A stretch of 64,000 nucleotides of DNA from Pseudoscleropodium purum (GCA_963969395.1 OZ017803.1:7936001-8000000); one strand, 5' to 3'; counted from the stretch's first letter, positions 24,840 through 37,783 are shown. The notes: generated by a model from the sequence alone, not told the origin. A program made the numbers and translations.

Positions 24840-26260
24840 ATGATGATGTTTTGCTGCATGTGTGGTATTACTAAATTCTTTGTGTTAGGTCATGTTCAAA
24901 AAGCATGCTCCTCTTTGTTTTCTATTTGTACCCCTCATGTGGGGAGTGTTTTTTTGGTCCAATTTAAAAATTATATTGGATAGTATGTGCAATGAGCTTT
25001 TAAGGGATATGGAAATGCTATGAACTGAATTTTGGCCATTTCAGAACGATGACTAAATGGTCCTCAGGTAGAGTGATTGTAAATGGGTGCAAAGTGAATT
25101 GTGGCAATTTCGTCCATTAAAAAATGGAGATTATTTTTCTAAGTATTTCAATAAAAAATTTCTAACATTGATTTCCAACTCAAGAAGGAATCACTATAAA
25201 TGAAACAAGTTATTTACTCCACTAAGAGAAGATTGAACCCCCAAAAGGAGCCTTAGGGCTTTGAGATTTCTCATTAATTTTAGTACTAATTGTGGTGAGT
25301 ATAAGGTTGTCTACGTTAACATTAGTACCACCACTTAGGAATACTAAAGGTTGGCAATGGCCACTTGGTGTATGGAAACTTGTGGAAGGTATGTGCTAGC
25401 TAATTGACCTTCTACATTTACTATCATATTCTTGAGTGATATTCATAAACTTTTCTTTCAGTAGTTTGGATGCTCATAAATTGAATTTAAAATAATCCCA
25501 GAATTTTTCAGAATTTTAGGCCACAAACATAGTTACTATTAATTTTTTTGTAGAAAATTCTATTTCTTCTATATTGGTGATATAGACTTCCTTAGTTCCG
25601 ACTAAGATCTAGTTGCAATATCAACTAAGGATTGGTTGCAATATTGAGAGTCTTGGAGTCAACCACAGTGCAACACAACTACATTGGGAATTGTGCCATA
25701 ATTAATTACTACTCATATTTAGCTAAATGGAATTAGACCACCCTATACTACCAAAATGGAAGGGTGATTGGGAAGGGGTTGGCTTCAAATCCCTCCAATA
25801 GAGTCATTTCTTCATATGCATCAAATGCATTTTGGCATCACTTACATGACACTTTTGCACCCTACACCTTGCATCTTTGAAAATGGATAAATAATTCAAA
25901 AGGCATTCAAAAAATATGAATCCACTTGCATTTGATTCACAATGAGGCAGAAAGAGACAAAACCTTGGTTTCTTCCATTTCCTCCCCCTCCCCTCCAACG
26001 GAAAATTGAGAGCCATTAATTAAAAAATAAAATAAAATCTTTTCCTCCAGATGCCGTTGATCTTGAAAACAAAATTGGATTTGAGTTCATTGTGATAGTT
26101 TGTCATAATGTACTCAAAAGTTCAACAATGTTCAAAAATTGTTGTTCATTTTGTTGAACTATAGAACTTATTCATGGGATTTTAGATGTAGTTACCTTAA
26201 TGACAGCATTTGATCAAGAGGCCCTTTAGCACTTGCTAGGCATATTTGGGGGTTTCTGTA
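24840..26260. other. AT-rich intergenic DNA
   Basis: Apart from the direct repeat at 25085-25205 I see no feature. Tandem paraphrases of TGATTGCAAATGGATGCATC occur just upstream near 24471, 24598 and 24815, suggesting an old tandem repeat with about 120-230 bp spacing. No gene recognised. Confidence 0.45.
25085..25205 (+). repeat. Direct repeat, copy 2
   Basis: Partner of 22983-23092; see that entry for the shared blocks. Confidence 0.75.
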
Positions 26261-26796
26261 CTTTACCTACAGTAAGAATAGAATCCCAATATGAACGGCC
26301 CAGGATGCCCTATAACCGTCATGAAATGCGTGCCCAATCAATGCTACACAGGTAACTCCACATTGGAATAACTGAGTCACGGTCATAGAATCCTCAGAGA
26401 CACGGTGAAAGGAACGACGAAATCCACGGTCACAGAACCCTCGTCTCCGATCTTGTAGCTTGCTCGCTCCATGCTTCACTGCACCCCACGCGGGTGAGGT
26501 CCGTCGTTTGGGCGTTCGATCGACTTCATTCCTCTATTTGGAGCTTCTGGTGCAATTGGATGAGGTACGTGATTCAAACGACTTGCAATTGGTGTTGGGT
26601 TCTCCAATTCTGGTACAACAAATTGCGCTCTCTGGAAGTGAATTTCGTGGTGTGCTGCGCTTGCAACTTCTCTCTGCGTGCAATTTGGATTCGTAGAGTG
26701 AGTTTCGTATGCAATCTTTGGCAAAGTCGCCATGTTCACTTGAGCTGACATAGTAGTAGCCGCTGAGAATTCACATCCTTGGACTGTTTCGAACAG

Positions 26797-27330
26797 TGTT
26801 GGATTCTCCTCGGGGATGTGAGTAGGGTATCCGAAATTGACGGTTTCTTGAGAGCGGAGTTTTTGATGCTGCTCTCAAAGATTCCGCGTTTCATAATTGT
26901 GAAATTGTAAAATTTGATCTTTAAGATACGGATCAGGAGTGTATCTTTGTCAAACGAATCTTCGCGGAATCTTTCTCAGAATTGACTAGGGAGTCCTTTT
27001 AGGTTTTTTTAGTCTTGTGGAGTCGCAGAGATTTTGGAGTCTCGGAGCTGAGATAATAGTGGGCGCACCTGCTTTGACTATTTCCACCAGTGGTGTTTTC
27101 CTCCAGAATGCGAGTAGGGTATCTGAAATTGACGTTTTTTTGAAAGCCGGTTCGTTGTTGCTGCTCTCAAACATCTCTCGTTTGATACTTGTGAAATTGT
27201 AAAATGCTAGGTTTAGGTTATGGATTAGGAGCGTATCTCTCGAGTTTTGGCTGGAGCTTTCTCAGAATAAGCTTAGCGTTGTTCTTTTAGGTTCTGATGA
27301 TCTTTTGGAGTCTCAGATATTATAGCTCTT
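26797..27330 (+). repeat. Tandem duplication in the 5' leader of the guanylyl cyclase gene
   Basis: Two units offset by about 292 bp. GAGTAGGGTATCCGAAATTG at 26820 returns as a near match at 27112. The following blocks GCTGCTCTCAAA, GTGAAATTGTAAAAT, CTTTCTCAGAAT and CTTTTAGGTT keep their order in both. The region lies 400-940 bp before the start codon, so it is probably promoter, leader or a leader intron. Confidence 0.85.
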
Positions 27331-27734
27331 TTTCTTGCTTAGTTCCGCAGCAACTTGTGTGGACTTTGTATTTTGCAGAGGTCCATATCTCTTGTGTTTG
27401 GTGATGACCTTTGATTGATTTTGTAAGACGACTTGCATATGTTTTGTGTCAGGATCTTGGCAAGACAAGTTATGAGGCGTTTCACGATGGATTCAAAGCA
27501 TTCCTGCTTCAAGCTTAGGGTAGGAATGAGGGAATAGGCGAGTGGGAGCATTGTTATATACTATGTCCATACCAAGGGTGCACCAGCATGCAAAGTGGAG
27601 GATTTGGTATACCTTGACCTATTATTATCCCAGGGTTAGTTAGTGAGGGTTGTGAGAATTCTAGCAATCTGAAAGCACTTGTTGCGTTAGATTCGGAGTG
27701 AACTGTACGTCTTGATACAGAAGAATCTCCACCC

Positions 27735-30700
27735 ATGGAAACCGCAGTGGCGGGGCGGGTTTCTCGTGTTAGGCCGCCTCGCCCAGCGTCTGTATCTGAC
27801 ACCGACGGCTTTCCTTTCAGCCAGCAAAGTGTGAGCCAAAGCTCCAGCAGTGGTTGGTTGGCAGCTTCTCTGATTGAATCCAATGTTTGGAGTTCGCCGC
27901 CGTCGCCTTTGATGGACCTTAACATGCCTGTTCCTCGCTCTCGCTCCATCCAGGTTTGTTTTAAACTTTTGATCTAATAATATCTTACAACATGACGAAT
28001 TGCAGGTGACAGTCTTTCTGTTGGTTCCTTGAGAGTCAGGCTTCTTGCAAATTTTTTATTAATAGAAGTGAGCTTTGGTTGACATTTGCAATCTTGGATA
28101 TTGGTTAGTCAAGAGACTGGTGAACATCTTCCAGGGCCGTGTACCGTTTCGTGTTATTCAAATGGATATAAAACTGCAGTGAGGTAGAGGATACTATGTG
28201 CGTCGCTTTTAGCATTATAACTAATTTGTAGGAGTGTGATTTTTGGGAGATGTAAGAGCTGTGGAGATATATGGGTTCAAGAGCCACATCTTTTGAGAGT
28301 GAATTTTTATAGCTGTGTATGAATTTCTTATGCAAGTTTAAACTGGGTTTTTTAAAACTACTGTAAGTGACAGTGGACAACCGCATTGAAGGATCAGTGG
28401 CCACAGACAATTAGCCAAGTTATGCTTACTCCGCTTGGTAATTAGTCCAACAAAAGAGTACGTATATATGAGTTGCTGTTGGTAAGAGGGATCAGTACAA
28501 GAGATGGGATTAGTTTCCTAACGGTTCCAGTATCTTCTACCTTATATTCAGATGCAAGAGATGTATACTGAGCATGGTAATGTTCTGTAGGTTCCACATG
28601 TGCGGCAGCTTTGCAACTGGGACTGTGGATTGGCATGTGTGTTGATGGTGTTGAGAATGTTGGGTATTGAGGGCTGCGATCTCAAATATTTAAGCCAACT
28701 TTGCCAAACCACGAGGTACGACTTCCTTATCTCGTGTTGCTATCTAATAAAATATGTGAGGGACGCGAGAACAAAGCTGATGAGCGGGGATGACTCCAGT
28801 CAAGTATTTAAGCTTCATATCTGTAATTTTGAAGGATTTCGGATTACCTGTGAATTCAGTTTTTTAGATGTGTAATTGGTCTACTTATCCCCAGGAGCCT
28901 TGTGTATGCCTGTGGGTACTATTTGACTAACTATTTCTTCTGGCAATGGGTACAGCATATGGACAGTGGACTTGGCTCATTTATTGCGGCATTTCAAGGT
29001 TGACGTGGCTTTTCTTACTGTTACAATTGGAGCCAACCCAAATTTTGCAATTGAAACCTTTTATAAGGTTAGTTGCTTCACTTCCCTAAGCACTTCCACT
29101 TTCCCGTGGTTGCGTTGTTTAGCGAAGAAGAAGAATGTTGCCCCCGTTAGTATTAGCCGTTATTTTTGCAACACATGTTTGTTGATTGATACCCATTGCA
29201 ATTCTTATCCTTTTCTTTCCTCCCTTCCAAGGTTTTTCTCTTTTTCCACCAAGAGTTCTTAGAAATACAATGTGGTGTTTTATCCTAATTAGTATGCAAT
29301 GTGATCCATTTATTGATGGATGTATCTGCGGGTGCAGGAAAACATGGAAGAAGATGGGGAACGTGTGAATATGCTTTTTGAGAAAGCCCTTCAAGTTGGC
29401 ATTCGTGTACAGGTATACTCTCTTGGTTTCCCACCATGGTACTTTTATAAGTATATTCTAACCCCCAAGTCTTAATTTCACGAAATGAAAGTCCTCTTTG
29501 GAAATTAATAGTTGATTATCGTAATTTTTCTATTCTCCCTCTCTTGATGACTTGTTGGACAGTAGCAATAGTGCAGGCTATGATTTCTTCTTGCTATAGG
29601 CACAGTTTTGGACCTTGAAAATTCATACATGATTTATGTTCATAGATTTGGGACTAGCACATTTGGTCGTTTGGGCACGTAATGGCTAATTCTCATTTAT
29701 TATTCTACCTCTTTCTGTCACAGTGGAGATCGATTACTGGTGAAGAACTGTCGTTGCTGATATTGTCTGGTGGATTTTTAGCCATTGCTTTGGTTGACAA
29801 GCGCAAGCTTAGGTACTTTTCATGACCATACTCTCATTCTTGGATAGGGCATTTTTCACGTACATTTTCACGACAAGCATTAGTTGCCCACTTCTCTTTG
29901 ATGTTGAAATCTCAGCATCGATCATGCTCTTGATTGTTGGATTTGAGAGGTATGGAACTCGGTTTTCTCAAGACACGGGTATTTATTTATGTACTTACTT
30001 TGGTCTGGTGTCTGTGCAGTCATCCATGGTTGGACGAGCTTTGCCTTGCAGACTGCTGTGGTCTCAATACAGGCTACACTGGTAAGACACTCTTGAGGTA
30101 GTTTGCAATGGTTTGATTTTAAGTTTGGGAACTCATTTCCGTGGGTTGATAAGTAGAATGCAAATGTTATCTAAAAATGTGATCTGTAAGAGATTGGATC
30201 AACTTCTAGGTTCTATTACGGTCTAAGATGCTTCCTTCAGATACATCGTAGATGCAATCATCTCATGGTTCACGGGTAGTCTAGGCTTGTGAGGAGGACC
30301 GTACTACTTCAAACTTCAACAATTCGTAATTTATTCATACAATGTTCGTGAAGGGGGAACGAGGTAATGGAAATTACTCAATACAGCTGGAAGCCATGGG
30401 AACGAGTTCCCTACCTTAGCACACAACTATTTTGGTGCTTGTGCTGACCTTAAGATGTGATTGCTGTAGGCCATTATGTTGTTATATGCGGATATGACAT
30501 GGACGCAGATGAATTTGAAATCCGTGACCCAGCTAGCAGCTGGTAATGTCCTAATCTCAACAGAAATTTTTCTTAGTTCATCTTATTTTGAGAGCAGTTC
30601 ATTGAAACTGTATTTTTTGGTGTAATAATAGTTGCTCATTGGACTTCCGAACTTTTGCAGTACAAGTGGGAGGATTTCATTGGATGCACTTGATGAAGCA

Positions 30701-31005
30701 CGCAAATCCTTTGGTACAGATGAGGATATACTTTTGGTATGCATCTGGCCTTTCACCTCATGCATGTTGTTCAGAATGCTCTGAAATAGGAACTACCGTA
30801 TATTACTTTTCAGAGAAGCAAATTGTTATTAGGACTGAGTTTCTTCACTTTGGCCAGGCACATAACATTATCGTTCACATTGTCAGCTTTTGATATCTGA
30901 GTGATGTCTTTTCGGTTTTCGATGCAGATATATCTGAACAAGTTTGAGCGAGACACTCCTGCAATTGGGAGTCTTTCCTTAAATTGTGCTGAGAAAGTAT
31001 TGTAG
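27735..31005 (+). CDS. GC1: Plant soluble guanylyl cyclase-type protein (GC1 family)
   Basis: Nine coding exons join in frame: 27735-27953, 28591-28715, 28956-29067, 29338-29412, 29724-29812, 30020-30081, 30470-30542, 30661-30736, 30928-31005, giving 302 residues. All introns are GT-AG with matching phases. The protein matches the plant GC1/Guanylate_cyc_2 family: a C-N-W-D-C-G-L-A-C core at about residues 81-89, the IWTVDLAHLL segment near 116, the C-C-G-L-N-T-G-Y segment near 219-226, HYVVICGYD from 229 and EIRDPASS near 245-251. Arabidopsis GC1 has been reported to make cGMP from GTP in the cytosol; the fold resembles a cysteine-protease-like C39 domain, so the enzymatic role rests on that literature. 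The first 73 residues are Ser/Pro-rich and differ from the short Arabidopsis leader as I recall it. Start chosen as the first ATG in frame with exon 2. Confidence 0.92.
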
Positions 31006-31250
31006 CATTTGTGAGGCTCTGGGCTTGCAATGTCTGATGTTGTAGCGACTTGCAATATACAGGAACAAGCCTATTCTAGTGACATATATATATTTGTTTT
31101 CTTGGTGGTAGACTTGGTTTTCAAGCATCTCACACTTCTTTTAGCTAGTTTTGTTCAAATGTGAAACTGACAAAATATGGTGTATTGTATTTATTGTTGC
31201 GTTTGTGAAAAATCTTTTCGTCTTATATTTGATGTGATCTTCGTTTCCAC

Positions 31251-31256
31251 AATAAA
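31251..31256 (+). terminator. Candidate polyadenylation signal of GC1-type gene
   Basis: AATAAA, about 246 bp after the stop codon at 31003-31005, in a T-rich context. Plausible by position only. Confidence 0.4.
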
Positions 31257-31950
31257 GTTTACAAAGATATGATATTCAAATCTGCTTTGTCAAACATGAC
31301 ACATTAGAAATCTCGGCTTGCATTACTGAGTATTCTTGTCTTGCTTATTTTTAACCCTTTTGGATGATGAATGACTTCAAACATATCCCTTATATTCTAG
31401 TACAATGACTTGTAATTTCATTCATGTAAGTTTTTGAAGATTGTTCTTGTGGCAGTTCCCATACATTCGTTCAACATAGATTTTCAATTTTCCTACTGTA
31501 TGGATTGAATTTTTGATTTTGTTGTTGTGAAAACCAATCATTTCTAACTTCTTATGCCGCCTCTAAATTTTCTAAATTTTCTCATCAGTTTTCATGGCCA
31601 CAAATGCTGAAAAGTCGGAATTAGGTCTTTCTTCCTTCCATGTTAGTGAGCTATTATACTTGATCTTACAGCCAGTCGTAAGTATGTGCCAAATCCAAAA
31701 CACAAAACCTATACCCAAACAATCCTTTTTTTTTCTTTTTTTTAAATTAAAAAAAAATCTAAAAAAAATCCTAAAAATCCTAAAAAAAACTTCCACCTTA
31801 TCATGGAATCCCACCATGTCATCTGGCCCGGGCCATACAAAGCGCCCGACCACCGCGTGCCACGGCGGCCAAGGTCAACCGTAACCCGTCCCGGTCCCAT
31901 CAGGCGTGTGCCAGTTCAGATTCCGGCCAAGCATTTCCAACATTTGCAAG
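31257..31950. other. Intergenic spacer between GC1-type and lactonase genes
   Basis: AT-rich, with a T-run then A-run stretch at about 31725-31795 that could fold back on itself, followed by a short GC-rich patch at 31825-31870. No gene recognised. Confidence 0.5.
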
Positions 31951-31954
31951 TGTT

Positions 31955-32880
31955 TTTCAAGCTCCCAGGAATCTAGGGTTTAGGTCCAGCGCAGGTAGTA
32001 ATTTGTTGCAATCGCCATAGATTTCCGTTTGCTGCACCATTTGAACTCACTCTAAACTTCGTATTTGAAAGCAATTCTTCGTGTTTAGAGTTCGTGCGGA
32101 GATTTGTGTAAAACTCTCTGAGGATTCCTGTGACCTTGTTTTGAAGTGTGGTTTTCTCTTGCATTGAGCGGTTTTCCGCTTTCTTTCTCTGAATGGGAAG
32201 GTTTTTAGCAATTTAAGATTTTTACTGCCATTGGATTTCTATATTGAACTACGGATATGAATTTGAAACTCGAGCTAGGGTAGTGGATTTCAAGCTCTCA
32301 GGAATCTTGGGTTTAGTCTTTCGCTCCTGAACAGCTGAGGTAATTTGTTGTGATCGCCATGGAATTTCAATTGTTGCATCATTTGAGCTTTCGATAAGCG
32401 ACCTAGCTAAATGCAATTCTTCATGTTTTGAGTTTGTGCGGAGATTATGCAGTACTCTGTTAAGTCGGAGGATTCCTGTGATCATTTTTGAAGTGTGAGT
32501 TTCATTTGCATTGCGCGGGTTTCCGCTTCTTTCTCTCAATCGGCAGGTTTTTAGCGATTCAAAATGTTTACTACCATTGGATTTCTACTCTGAACTACTG
32601 ATTTGAACTTGAAACCCGAGTTGGTGGTTTTATTATATTTTAGGGTCTTTCATTTTTTCCTTGTCTGAATAGACAGGCTTCTTTTCCTGCACTTCTCAAA
32701 GGTTTTAGTGACACGATTTCTACACCCATTGAGTTGCTTTTGTGACCTGATTTGAATGTGAAATCGGAGTTTAGTTCAAGTATGCATTTATTTCTTGTGT
32801 TTCAAGGTCCTTCGTCTTTCTCTGTTTGAATTGGCAGGTTTCTTTTCCAGCACTTTTTGAAAAGTCATTAGATATGTCGT
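31955..32880 (+). repeat. Tandem duplication in the 5' leader of the lactonase gene
   Basis: Two long units of about 333 bp: the phrase around AGGAATCTAGGGTTTAG at 31967 recurs at 32300, followed in both by TAATTTGTTG, ATCGCCAT, GTGCGGAGAT, GAGGATTCCTGTGA and CATTGGATTTCTA. A third, more diverged partial unit runs to about 32880 (GGCAGGTTTCTTTTCCAGCA-like blocks at 32670 and 32836). It lies 320-1240 bp before the start codon. Confidence 0.85.
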
Positions 32881-33196
32881 TCAGTGAACTGCTATTGAAA
32901 TTGGTTGGATATTATGCCAGCTTCTTCGGAATTCAAACGTTGTGACAGTCAATATTGTTCTTCTTGGAATCTTTGGGTTTAGATTATTCGGATCTTCGCT
33001 ATCTTAGCGGATATGCCGATCCGGGATTTCTGCTATACTTCTAAAAGTTTGAAAACATTTCTAAAAGATTTGTGAGTGTTCACAATGTACGCTTGTATCG
33101 ATTGGAATTTGGTGCGTATGGTTTGATATTTACTGGGACTCATGGTTGAATGTGCAGAGTGGGAATTTTTGAAGGGGAGAAGATCCGGAGCTGTGA

Positions 33197-36100
33197 ATGG
33201 CATTCACATTCGCGGCGTATGCCATTCCGGGCGCTGTTTCTACCCCTCGCCTCGTCGATCCCCAGGCCCAGGTACCGTCAACCGTTATAAATTTAACTTT
33301 CGTTGGTTTACATGAAAAGAACAAATGAGGAACGTTAAGTATAAGCATTATATCTTGAACTAGTTGGAAGACCATCCTCTTGGAAGAAATTTTGTGAAGC
33401 TTATGTGAAGCTATAAAATGATGGAGTAACTAGTGGAGAAGATGGTGGAAGAGTCAAATGTCTAGAAAAGAATGGAGGAGAATTTATAGGAGTGAGAAAG
33501 GTATCTTTATTGGCAATAGACATTTCTTTAAACCATGGATGGCACTTTGTTAAGAAGGTTATGAGCCTGCAAGGATGAATGAGCGATGAAATCGTGATTT
33601 TCTCTTTTAGCAATATGAAGGACAAATTCATGAAAAGGGGAGTGTCAGTACAAAGAAAGATTTGAACCCTTGTACTCTTTATGCACTGTTGTGTATTTAG
33701 AAACGTCTTCAGCGTATTTTATAGAGGGAAATAGAATTTTTAGAAAGGGTAATGTATTATTGACACATAAGGGGGTAACGCTAATCCAGGGTGCGCCATC
33801 ATCAAGTCGACTGAGCTATGGTGCAAACGTTGTGAAGTTTCATGATGCGAAGCCTGTCTTCTCTCTCATGTGTGCATCCGCTTCCACTGGGAAGGAGCCC
33901 TCAAGGCGAGGCCGCCAGCCAAAGAGCACTGCTTCAAGCGTCACCACGAATGCAGTGTATGTTCGCTCTTCAAAACCTCTTCAAAATTTCGGCACAAGAT
34001 CCCTGCTATTCTTTTTCTCACGCTTTTGATTAGCCTAACGTTACTACTTTCTATTGAGTGTGTTGACCCCACCCGCTAGAGGTATTCTGAAAAACCTATC
34101 TGCGTTCCAATTGGCGAGGTTTATGGTAGAAATGGCATTGCAGTGGGCAGGGTTTTGACGCAACTAGGTACTCTAGAATACTTCTGGGATTTTCTTACGC
34201 TTGTGAGGTTAGTGGAATCAATTCATCATTTATAGGTGTTTGCTTGCAAAGCAACAGGAAGAAGAAAACTGAGGAGAAGCAGGTGTTGGATGGTGCTGCC
34301 TTAGATGAAACTAAGCCAATCGCCCAGACTGTTTCCAACGGCAAACCCAAAGTGGCTGTGCACTTATTTGAGTATGAAGAGGGTCCCTGGCCGTGCTCTG
34401 TCTCTATTCTTCCACATCTTCAAGATGTGGCAGAGTCGTTGGCCGATCATGTTGCTCGAATCTCTGCAGAATCCATCAAGGCAGGCGGGTCTTTCACGAT
34501 TGTGCTTTCAGGAGGCTCCCTTGTGAAGGTTAGACTTCCCTTACAACAATCACAAAAGTCACTAGCCACTGATTATCAGTTGTTTCAGTGCCATTTCCAT
34601 GCTTTTTATTTCTTTTTTAGTACTGAATGACATTGCTTCAATGATTCCAAGAAAACATTGAAATGGTATTAAACAGCGTCGTTTTAGTGATATTCCATCA
34701 ATCATTGAAGTATTGTCATTCAGTGCTAAAAAAGAAATAAAAAGCATGGAAATGGCACTGAAACAATGCCATTTCAGTTCTGACCCTTCAACAATCTAAA
34801 GCAGTTGATTATTAGTGAGGAGGGTACGGTATTTGAATTTATTTTAACGTTTAGAGCTTTGTCCATCTATTTTTTATTTTTTTATTTTATTTTTTGTGTG
34901 TGTGTGTTGGTGTTGGTGGTGAAGGGGTTTCCTTTTGTGGTTTTGTACCTTCTTGGTTTTCTCTGAAAACACTTTTACAATTTTTTACTTCCCTGTCTTT
35001 GAGTTTAGGACGGAGTGAAATAAGTTCTGTGGAATGTGCAGGCTTTGAGCAAGCTGGTGGAGGAACCCTATAGCAAGAAGATAGAATGGTCCAAGTGGTA
35101 TGTATTTTGGGCTGATGAGCGCATGGTACCCATCTCTCATGCTGACAGCAATTACAACACAGCAAAGGTTTGTTCTCCTTCCTGCCTTTTGAATATGCGT
35201 TACTTGGGTGAAAGTTGCTCACTTTGCCTATTGGGTGATTGTTTCAATGTTGAGTGTCCAATCTGTAATAGAAAACCCACTTTGGAAGATAACAAGTGTG
35301 GGGAGAATTTTGAGCCAAACCAGCTAATATCCATATTTCTCTATTGTTAACCAGTTTTACTTGAAGTAGAATTTTTTCTTGAAATATTGCTTGGCAATGT
35401 GCCTAAAGTTCTGATTTGGAATCAGCATTTTAGGAAAATAAATAAGCTCGTCTTGCACTAGCCACTGGTTAATCCCGTTCATTGAAACCGAGACTTAATT
35501 ATTGTAACTTCCAAGATATATTTCTACTGTTGAAAAATTTAGTTCATGATTTCATCTACCTATCAATACATTTTGCTACCTTCCTTGAAGCTTCTTAACT
35601 GATGTATTTCCAGTCTTGTTAATATGAGAAGGGTTTACTTTGGGCCATTTGGGCACATGCGGATTAAGTGAAAAAGGGTTTTTGAAGTTTTCATGGCGGC
35701 TCTGGTGGTGCAGGCTGAGTTTCTTTCGAAGGTTCCCATTCCTCACGAAAACTTAATCACTATTGATGATTGGGACGTCTGCAGCGCTGCAGCACATGGT
35801 TATGAAAATCGTCTCAAGTACGTTGCTGCCCCCGTTTCTAACCTCCTAGTCCTAGCTTCAACTTTTTTGCACATTCAGGGTTGGTTAGGTTCGGTCTCAA
35901 ATGTTTACTAACTCGAGGGTAGGCCATGAAATAGAAGCATGTTACTGCTCTTTTAGTGGTGGAAGAACAACAAGAATAATGAAGTAGTTCCTGTTTAGGG
36001 AATGCTTTGTGGCATAAGATTGATGTCATGGCAATGAAGAAGCAAGTAAATGTCCTCCTTCTGGGCACTATGTTTGAAAGTCTATGGAAATGGGGAAAAC

Positions 36101-37634
36101 TAAAGAATGATCATTTATTGTTCATGCCATGTGGATTGGGTCTTGCATTAGTGCTCCTGTAGTGTGGATGGTAACACTCTTTTTTGTTGTGTTTGATTCA
36201 GAGATTTGGTGAAGGTGCAGAAGGTGTTGCACACGACCACGCAGAATCACCACAAGTATCCCCGCTTTGATCTTGTAAGATGCTTACCTTCCATTCCTCA
36301 CAACGTGTGGAACTAGTATCTTTGGAATAATTCATGAGGCTAGTCAGTCCCTTAGATTCTAAGCAAAGCGCAACATATGGCATAACATTAAGTAGCAATG
36401 GTGAAATTTTGCACAAATACAAATTCAGTGCAAATTAAAAAATATTGTGGGAATTAGTGCACTGCATAAATATTCCCACCACTTGCAAGTTCAGTCAAGG
36501 TCATAAATTCGTTGTTCAACTCTAGATTGACCCCTAAATATTCAGTAAATCAGGGTTTGTGGTGTTTTCCAAATAGAGTTGAAATTCGTATGATTTAAGG
36601 ATTCACAGCATAGTATGTTTCTTGTTTCTCAAGTGAGTTGGTGCTGCAGGTTTTGCTGGGCATTGGGCCGGATGGCCACATCGCCTCGTTGTTCCCCAAC
36701 ACCACGCAGCTTGCCGAGACAAAGCGGTGGGTGGTGCCCGTCACCAAGAGTCCCAAGCCCCCAGCCAAGCGGATCTCCCTCACCCTCCCTTGCATCAATG
36801 CTGCAGCTCATGTACGTACGCTTCCCCTCCTTATTTAATGGTTTCTACCGTACCCGCCAAAGAATAATTTTAGGGAAATTATTTGTCCAAAAGAAGAAAT
36901 TTTTTACATGGAGAAAACACGAAATTTAAGAGAATATTTCTATTTCATTAGCATCTGCCGAATTTGGTTTCCCAACAAGTTTAATTAAATTTACTCATAA
37001 TCGGGTACAGTACCCCATCTTTTGAGTTCGTCCTGTGGTGACTTTCTTTGCTTCATTTTATTCAGTTTGTAACCTTGATTCTGGTGTTGAAACTGTGACA
37101 ACTCTATCTTCTAACAGAACATCATTCATTAACCAGTACTAACTTGGTGTCTTTGGTGAACAATTCAGCTTAACTAGATACATATACTTTGTTGCTTTGT
37201 TGGTCTCCTTTTACATAAAACTATGTAAGGGTTTACCAATTGCACAATATTCTACTTCTAGTCATATACTGTGGGTAATCTCTTGATGCGCTTAATAATG
37301 TTCTGTACTTTGAAAATTCACAGAAACTACAAAAATCGTCCCAAAACTATGATTTTTTTTAATGTTTTGGGGTTTGTTGTACCGCCAGGTGGCATTCGTG
37401 GTAGTGGGATCGAGCAAGGCAGAGGTGCTGCAACGGGTGTTTGAGAGGGCAGCATTGCCCGGGGCTCTCCCAGCGCAGTTGGTGCGGCCCAAGGATGGCG
37501 AAGTCACTTGGTTTGTGGACAAGCAGGCTGCTGGGAGGCTCTCTGTGGAGAATTACAGCGACCCCAAGAAGTTCCCGTTCCTGGATTGGAGTTCCTTGAA
37601 AAAGGAGGACGCTGGTAAATTAAATGAATCCTAA
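33197..37634 (+). CDS. PGL: 6-phosphogluconolactonase, plastid-type
   Basis: Hydrolyses 6-phosphogluconolactone to 6-phosphogluconate, step two of the oxidative pentose phosphate pathway. Eight exons join in frame: 33197-33271, 33790-33956, 34252-34528, 35042-35167, 35714-35817, 36202-36274, 36650-36811, 37389-37634, giving 409 residues. All introns are GT-AG; the exon 2/3 junction is the least certain, chosen because phase and motif continuity agree. Motifs: phosphate-loop-like LSGGSLVK at about 166-173, the ADERMVP motif at 197-203, SNYNTAK before the next junction, and the signature GIGPDGHIASLFP at 278-290 with its conserved His284. The C-terminal half carries PCINAAAHV and TWFVDKQAAG. 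The first 100 residues or so have no counterpart in cytosolic enzymes and are rich in Ala, Ser, Arg and Lys, as expected for a chloroplast transit peptide plus linker. Start is the only ATG in frame with exon 1. Confidence 0.93.
34580..34766. mobile_element. Foldback element in intron 3 of the lactonase gene
   Basis: Two nearly perfect inverted arms of about 66 bp (34580-34646 and 34700-34766) start TTGTTTCAGTGCCATTTCC and flank a 50-bp loop. The arms share GCTTTTTATTTCTTTTTTAG. The element is 187 bp, non-coding, and would form a strong RNA hairpin inside the intron transcript. Looks like a recent MITE insertion; I could not fix its target duplication. Confidence 0.8.
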
Positions 37635-37777
37635 ACTTAGTTCTTTGGGCTTAACGAAGCACGTTTGTTTGACTCTCCCTCTCTCATCGACAACCCGCCC
37701 AATTTTTATGTCAAAGGGCTGAGCGTGTATCATAGTTGGTGCACTCATCGTTTTTCTCTTTCTGTGGTAGAGCACAC

Positions 37778-37783
37778 AATAAA
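37778..37783 (+). terminator. Candidate polyadenylation signal of lactonase gene
   Basis: AATAAA about 144 bp after the stop codon at 37632-37634. Plausible by position only. Confidence 0.4.

Noticed and set aside
22983..25205. LTR retrotransposon with the direct repeats as LTRs
   Set aside because: The 2.1-kb interior contains MITEs and no gag, protease, RT or integrase motif, and no primer-binding site was seen.
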